Shown one piece after another: positions 7,038-10,596 of a DNA stretch of 10,596 nucleotides. Position numbers and translations under genes: made by a program. Below the pieces are notes generated by a model that had not been told where the DNA came from, made no database searches, and saw only the letters and a list, made by a program, of their open reading frames with translations. The stretch covers positions 1 to 10,596 of the forward strand of contig JABDDW010000053.1 in the NCBI GenBank assembly GCA_013287405.1, written 5' to 3'. Source of the DNA: Deltaproteobacteria bacterium. Its GTDB lineage: Bacteria > Bdellovibrionota > Bdellovibrionia > JABDDW01. The number at the start of each line of letters is the position of its first letter. Position 1 is the stretch's first letter.

Positions 7038-7164
7038 CTAATTTTTCCATGGCTTCACTCTGCCAAGATGGTCCATCGTCTTTTTGTCGCTTCCGTCAAC
7101 AAGTCTGTGCCTTCTGAGATAAGACCGTCTTAGCTGAAGCCCCAAAACTAGTTAAAAAATCGAC

Positions 7165-7204
7165 GTGTCAGAAGTTTGACACACTTTGTGTCATTTACTA
7201 TTGT
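7165..7204 (+). promoter_or_regulatory. Promoter with overlapping palindromic operator for the regulator operon
   Basis: TGACACA-CTT-TGTGTCA (7177-7193) is a perfect palindrome. A third half-site, GTGTCA at 7165-7170, pairs with TGACAC at 7177-7182 across a 6-base spacer. The consensus -35 box TTGACA (7176-7181) lies inside this array. Seventeen bases later TATTGT (7199-7204) is a 4/6 match to the -10 box; TACTAT at 7196-7201 is an alternative with a short spacer. A protein bound here would block RNA polymerase. The gene 36 bases downstream encodes a DNA-binding protein, so negative autoregulation is the simple inference. Confidence 0.6.
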
Positions 7205-7239
7205 TCTTTGTACCCCGATCCATTAATATTGCCCTCGTT

Positions 7240-8064
7240 ATGAATCCGCAGACTATTTATTCAAATTTGATACGTCGAGAGCTTGAATTAAGGAGCGAGA
7301 AAAATTCTCGTTATTCATTGAGGGCGTTTGCTCGGTCACTCGGGTTTGAACCCACCGTCATTTCACAAATTCTTTCAGGAAAACGAATTCCCTCTTATAA
7401 GACGGCTCAGAGACTCATTCAAAAACTTGGTTTGGAGCCCCAGGTAGCGCAGGACTTCCTTGCCTCTCTTGCCGAAACTCACAAGAATCGTGGTCTTCAA
7501 CGGCAAAATCATTTTCTAAAAGAAAATTTTTCTCTCTCTCAAATCAACGAAAGTGCAGTCAAAGACTTAAGCGTCGATTACTTCCGAATAATTTCGGATT
7601 GGTACCATGTTGGAATCATGGAGTTAACTTTAGTCGAAGGATTTCAATCGACGCCGACGTGGATCGCCAAAGAATTGGGAATAACCCCATTAGAAGCAAA
7701 ATTAGCTGTCGAACGACTTTTAAAATTGGGACTTCTAAAAGAAGAAAAGGGGAAACTTGTAAAAACTCTAGAAAGAGTCACGACCGCTGATAAACATCTT
7801 ACGACCCCGGCATTAAGAAAGCATCAAAAGCAGATTTTAGAGAAGGCCATTTATTCGCTCGAAAATGACCCCATAGAAATTAGAAACATGAGCGGGATGA
7901 TGATGCCTGCTGATCCGAAGCTCATTCCTGAAGCAAAGAAGTTAATTGAAGAATGTAATAAAAAAATTTCAAGGCTTTTACAGAGTGGAAGAAAGACCCA
8001 AGTATATCAACTTCACGTGAGTCTGTACCCCGTTCAGAAGTCTAAGAAGGAGAATAAAAAATGA
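7240..8064 (+). CDS. TIGR02147/DUF4423-family transcriptional regulator
   Basis: This encodes 274 residues from ATG 7240. The frame is open back to a TTG at 7186, but that codon falls inside the promoter palindrome and the extra 18 residues do not fit the family; no strong Shine-Dalgarno precedes 7240. Residues about 25-62 are a lambda-repressor-like helix-turn-helix (YSLRAFARSLGFEPTVISQI, then LSGKRIPSYKTAQRL). From about residue 105 the DUF4423-type domain follows, with DYFRIISDWYHVGIMEL, a winged-helix segment (WIAKELGITPLEAKLAVERL), the loop around IRNMSGMMMPADP, and the typical ending VYQLHVSLYPV. The family is frequent in Bdellovibrio and Fibrobacter and its targets are largely unknown. 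The stop overlaps the next start (ATGA), so it heads a four-gene operon and probably controls it through the upstream palindromes. Confidence 0.9.
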   Translation: MNPQTIYSNLIRRELELRSEKNSRYSLRAFARSLGFEPTVISQILSGKRIPSYKTAQRLIQKLGLEPQVAQDFLASLAETHKNRGLQRQNHFLKENFSLSQINESAVKDLSVDYFRIISDWYHVGIMELTLVEGFQSTPTWIAKELGITPLEAKLAVERLLKLGLLKEEKGKLVKTLERVTTADKHLTTPALRKHQKQILEKAIYSLENDPIEIRNMSGMMMPADPKLIPEAKKLIEECNKKISRLLQSGRKTQVYQLHVSLYPVQKSKKENKK

Positions 8065-8831
8065 AGAAATTTGCTATTTTACTCATGGTTGCTCAACTCA
8101 GTTCTGCCGCCAGCTTTGCTGAAACCGGGACCCACGGGCCTATCACACAGGGTCTTTCAATTCCGAAGACTTGGCCAGGTGAAGTTCCCCTTGAGGCGGA
8201 AGAAAAATTAAAACAGGTTTCTGAGAAATGCCTTTCCGACCTCGGTGTTGATCTAATGGACATTGCCTTTAAGGGTAATGCCTCGATCGGCAATATTACT
8301 TCCAAGAGTGACGACATTAATTTTAAATTTGCAAATGAGACCGATCGAATTATGTCCAACGTTGTTATAACAACTAAGGATAACTGTAAATTGTCCGTCC
8401 TTTCTCATGCGTGCGACGGACCAGGTATCTGTGATCAGCATAACGACGAGATAAAACTTTGGTCGCCATTTTTGGTTAGAGATCTTCAGAATTGTAAGCA
8501 GTTTCCGAAGGCAGACAGAGTCACCAAGCTCCTCTCAGTAACCGGCCCCTCTTATGACATAGATCCCCTGCCTACCGTGAGTTGGAGTAAAATAACCAAG
8601 TACCGGTATGATGATTTAGGAAGTATCATTGGTGAGGACCACTTTATCGGAAAAATAAAACTGGACGAAGTGTCATTTGGACAAGGAACTGTGAGTTCTA
8701 ACTTGGAATTTTATAATTACAATTATGGCTACGGACAAGGTGCCAAACTCATTTTTTCCTATCCGAAAGATAAATACCATCAGTGCATGACGAAGGGAAT
8801 TTCTGACGTTATAGGAAGTAATCCACAATGA
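8061..8831 (+). CDS. Exported six-cysteine protein of unknown function
   Basis: This encodes 256 residues. ATG 8061 overlaps the regulator stop by ATGA and has AAGGAG at 8047-8052, 8 bases upstream, a strong site for coupled translation. The N-terminus is a signal peptide, MKKFAILLMVAQLSSAASFA, with cleavage after SFA at residue 20. The mature protein has six cysteines (57, 109, 118, 124, 145, 242), an even number fitting three disulfides; 109-145 form a cluster including CDGPGIC. The C-terminal third is rich in aromatic residues and beta-prone (LEFYNYNYGYGQGAKLIFSY). No transmembrane segment follows the signal. I recognise no family. Being between the regulator and a metallopeptidase-like gene, it could be a partner, substrate or inhibitor of the latter; this is speculation from gene order. 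Confidence 0.87.
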   Translation: MKKFAILLMVAQLSSAASFAETGTHGPITQGLSIPKTWPGEVPLEAEEKLKQVSEKCLSDLGVDLMDIAFKGNASIGNITSKSDDINFKFANETDRIMSNVVITTKDNCKLSVLSHACDGPGICDQHNDEIKLWSPFLVRDLQNCKQFPKADRVTKLLSVTGPSYDIDPLPTVSWSKITKYRYDDLGSIIGEDHFIGKIKLDEVSFGQGTVSSNLEFYNYNYGYGQGAKLIFSYPKDKYHQCMTKGISDVIGSNPQ

Positions 8832-9826
8832 AGACAATGTTTAGATTAACCTTAGGCTGTGCTCTTTTAATCAGTCTGGCCCTCAAGAATGCGGAGGCCC
8901 AGACCACTTGTCCGTTGAATATAAATTCAGTTTTAGCTCATATAGGGGCCAAGCCGGACTCGTCAGTATCAGCACAGGACTATGCCGCTTATAAAATAAG
9001 AATTTGGAACGGACATTTGGAGTTAGCAGACCAAGTGTGGAGCTCTTATATCGATGGCGTAAATTCAAGTGCAGATTCACAAGAAATTGAAAGCTGTCTG
9101 ATCCCTCCACTTGATCATCACACTTTCACGCTCGCCTTAAATGAAAAATTCACTGAGGCAAGTTTAGCTAGAATTAGGGCTATAAACCCTCCGGAGTTTT
9201 TTCTTCTTAATTCAAAATACAAATTTGATAATATCATATTTAGAGTTTTTGATCCCGTCTTTGAGTCCAATGACTCTGCTCTCAACTCTCTTGAGAATAA
9301 ACCCGCGGGTTTCAATGATGCTGGCAAAGCACTCTTTGCAAGTGCCCAAAGAATTCAGTCTGAAAACTGGGACATAACATTTCTTCACGAACTGGGCCAT
9401 TATATTGATCACGTTGACGACGATATTCAAAAATTTAATGACCTCGATACTATGCAGGCAATTGCAACAATTTTGCAAACTAAGGCTGTTGATACTACGA
9501 CTGATGTTGAAAAGCAGCTCATTGATTCTTGGCTGAAAAGTGGTCTTAATATTGGGTTTCTAGCGGAGTGGCGTGTCTGGTGTTTTACTGTCGAGTACTT
9601 AAGTGCATTACCTCAGCCATTTACCGGAGCCAAATATGCTTGGATTAAGCCGTTGCTCAATCTAACGCCTCAGCAAATCAAGGTTGGTGTTTTTGACTAC
9701 CTTGATCCGCGATTTTCGGATCCTCGAGATGGGATATTTTCAAATCCAATTATGGGTGAACGTTTAAAACAAATTCGCAATGACCTTCGTTTAAACATTC
9801 TTAATAGTAGGAGTATAAAACTATGA
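8828..9826 (+). CDS. Exported zinc-metallopeptidase-like protein (HExxH)
   Basis: This encodes 332 residues. ATG 8828 overlaps the previous stop (ATGA), with AGGAAG at 8813-8818. The signal peptide runs to about residue 24 (AEA, then QTTC). The key motif is FLHELGHYIDHVDDD: His187 and His191 would bind zinc and Glu188 would be the catalytic base of an HExxH peptidase. A third ligand is probably Glu247 or Glu256 in AEWRVWCFTVEY, about 60 residues on, in a predicted helix; this spacing suits a gluzincin-like fold but I cannot name the family. The mature chain has three cysteines (28, 90, 252). There is no obvious propeptide, though the 160 residues before HELGH could act as one or as a binding domain. 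It probably acts in the periplasm or outside the cell. Substrate unknown; the active site looks complete. Confidence 0.85.
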   Translation: MKTMFRLTLGCALLISLALKNAEAQTTCPLNINSVLAHIGAKPDSSVSAQDYAAYKIRIWNGHLELADQVWSSYIDGVNSSADSQEIESCLIPPLDHHTFTLALNEKFTEASLARIRAINPPEFFLLNSKYKFDNIIFRVFDPVFESNDSALNSLENKPAGFNDAGKALFASAQRIQSENWDITFLHELGHYIDHVDDDIQKFNDLDTMQAIATILQTKAVDTTTDVEKQLIDSWLKSGLNIGFLAEWRVWCFTVEYLSALPQPFTGAKYAWIKPLLNLTPQQIKVGVFDYLDPRFSDPRDGIFSNPIMGERLKQIRNDLRLNILNSRSIKL

Positions 9827-10359
9827 AGAAATTGATGTTCACTTTCGCGATCATGTCCACGTTGTTTTCTGTGACCTTGTTCGCATACGAGTTTACAAGC
9901 TATCAACTGTCAGGGTTGACTGTTCCCGACGTGACCGTAGTGGCGACAAAAGCCTCTTGCAATGACCTATATAGAGCAAATGGTCTCCCCGAGCAGTGCA
10001 ATGTAGATGGGGTGTTTGCGGGAATTTTATTAAAAAATGTCTCGTACAAGTCTTGGTTTTTCGGCAAAACGGTGAATGTCGGAAACGTTTTAATTTACCC
10101 AGTCGCTGCGAGCATTGCTGAAGCCTCGCTTTTCGCTACACATATAAAGCTAGCCTTTTCCGGGAAGAATGAAGTGGATAATTTGCGAATGTACATTCGT
10201 TCCGACTTGGACGTGGTGACTCGGTCGTTGCCTCTTTCGTCGGTCACCGGCGATTCCTGGGACTCTACTCTATTTCGATTTGGCGGACTCATCGTCGAAA
10301 AACAAAACGTATCGGACAATGAAATAGAGCTACATCGTCCCTTGAGATACGGATTATAA
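9823..10359 (+). CDS. Small exported protein of unknown function, last gene of operon
   Basis: This encodes 178 residues. ATG 9823 overlaps the metallopeptidase stop (ATGA) with TAGGAG 9 bases upstream. The signal peptide MKKLMFTFAIMSTLFSVTLF plus Ala is likely cleaved after LFA at residue 21. The mature part has only two cysteines (46 and 59), 13 residues apart in a polar loop (SCNDLYRANGLPEQC), a probable disulfide. The rest alternates short hydrophobic and polar stretches as in a beta-rich domain. No family recognised. As the end of a coupled operon its amount should track that of the metallopeptidase, so a stoichiometric partner or inhibitor is conceivable but unproven. Confidence 0.85.
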   Translation: MKKLMFTFAIMSTLFSVTLFAYEFTSYQLSGLTVPDVTVVATKASCNDLYRANGLPEQCNVDGVFAGILLKNVSYKSWFFGKTVNVGNVLIYPVAASIAEASLFATHIKLAFSGKNEVDNLRMYIRSDLDVVTRSLPLSSVTGDSWDSTLFRFGGLIVEKQNVSDNEIELHRPLRYGL

Positions 10360-10404
10360 TATTAATATTGATAGCCAGGTCAGACCCTCGCAATGTATCA
10401 AAAG

Positions 10405-10429
10405 GCGGCGGTCAAAAATCGACCGCCGC
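10405..10429 (-). terminator. Rho-independent terminator for the convergent right-edge gene
   Basis: GCGGCGGTC (10405-10413) and GACCGCCGC (10421-10429) form a perfect 9-bp GC-rich stem with a 7-base loop. Read on the minus strand the stem is followed by CTTTTG, a short T run, and it lies 45 bases after the stop of the gene entering from the right. On the plus strand no T run follows, but the hairpin may still slow transcripts of the operon ending at 10359. Confidence 0.7.
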
Positions 10430-10473
10430 ACGACTGCCAGGTTTTGTGAACAGCGGCGCCCCGGGTTGGTCGC

Positions 10474-10596
10474 TCAGATCGGCATATCCGTGGCGCCTTT
10501 CAAATCGATTGTATTGAAAGACGCCGCAGGCCCGGCCATTTTCTTGAGACCTTCCCGAAAGTCGTTAAGCCAGCCATTCGCCAGCGATAGCGTCCT
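10474..10596 (-). CDS. C-terminal end of a convergent gene (partial), unknown product
   Basis: A minus-strand frame is open from the window edge for 40 codons to TGA at 10476-10474; it includes LANGWLNDFREGLKKMAGPA and ends ATDMPI. It is more GC-rich than the neighbouring genes and is followed by a good terminator, which supports a real gene end. The composition is that of a soluble cytoplasmic protein tail. The family cannot be told from this fragment. Confidence 0.6.
   Translation of the reverse strand, partial: RTLSLANGWLNDFREGLKKMAGPAASFNTIDLKGATDMPI

Larger units (their letters stand above)
6142..7164. other. Gene-free region of about 1 kb with a GC-rich inverted-repeat module
   Basis: No ORF here has protein-like composition, a start signal and length together. 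Overlapping open frames at 6234-6554, 6476-6766 (minus) and 6498-6825 (plus) are the usual by-product of local high GC. The stretch holds the inverted repeat at 6346-6788, the direct repeat and small hairpin at 6845-6875, and the 21-codon ORF at 6972. The change from AT-rich flanks to GC-rich interior suggests inserted or decayed DNA. Confidence 0.6.

Noticed and set aside
6142..7164. tRNA, rRNA or CRISPR array in the gene-free stretch
   Set aside because: No cloverleaf, no TTCGA-type arm in the right context and no regularly spaced repeats; the only direct repeat is a single 9-base pair of copies.
7186..7239. TTG at 7186 as start of the TIGR02147-type regulator
   Set aside because: It lies inside the promoter palindrome and upstream of any likely transcription start; the added residues do not resemble the family N-terminus.

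Overview
The window reads like accessory chromosome of a predatory-type bacterium of the Bdellovibrionota (Bdellovibrio and relatives). The main evidence is a regulator at 7240-8064 with the architecture of the TIGR02147/DUF4423 family, which is abundant in Bdellovibrio and Fibrobacter. It sits among many long, unrecognised, signal-peptide-bearing proteins, with moderate GC. This placement is an inference; the window has no rRNA or other phylogenetic marker.

Left part (1-3889). The possible tail of an upstream gene is followed by a large exported protein of unknown family (98-1564). It runs convergently into an XRE-type regulator (2359-1586, minus). The regulator is divergent from a secreted S28-family serine peptidase (2528-3889, Pro-Xaa carboxypeptidase/dipeptidyl peptidase II type). 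The shared spacer holds a good sigma70-like promoter for the peptidase inside a cluster of TGAT/ATCA half-sites. Control of the peptidase by the neighbouring regulator is therefore plausible.

Middle (3890-7239). This part is gene-poor. It holds an AT-rich palindrome, an unrecognised exported protein (4958-4308, minus), and a YfcF-type glutathione transferase (5936-5301, minus). A frameshifted N-terminal remnant of an integrase-type transposase (5299-5068, minus) lies directly after the transferase stop. Next comes about 1.25 kb without a convincing gene. It includes a GC-rich 443-bp module bounded by a perfect 22-bp inverted repeat (6346-6367 and 6767-6788) whose two arms can encode the same peptide in mirror orientation. 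A 21-codon ORF with an excellent ribosome binding site also lies here. The region looks like decayed mobile or duplicated DNA.

Right part (7165-10359). This is the most coherent unit. A promoter with three overlapping half-sites (GTGTCA / TGACACA / TGTGTCA) precedes a four-gene operon: the TIGR02147-type regulator, an exported six-cysteine protein, an exported HExxH zinc-metallopeptidase-like protein, and a small exported protein. All three junctions are ATGA stop-start overlaps with good Shine-Dalgarno sequences, so translation is probably coupled. I infer an autoregulated cassette for a small set of envelope or exported proteins. The biochemical target is not visible. The window ends with a terminator hairpin and the C-terminal 40 codons of a convergent gene.
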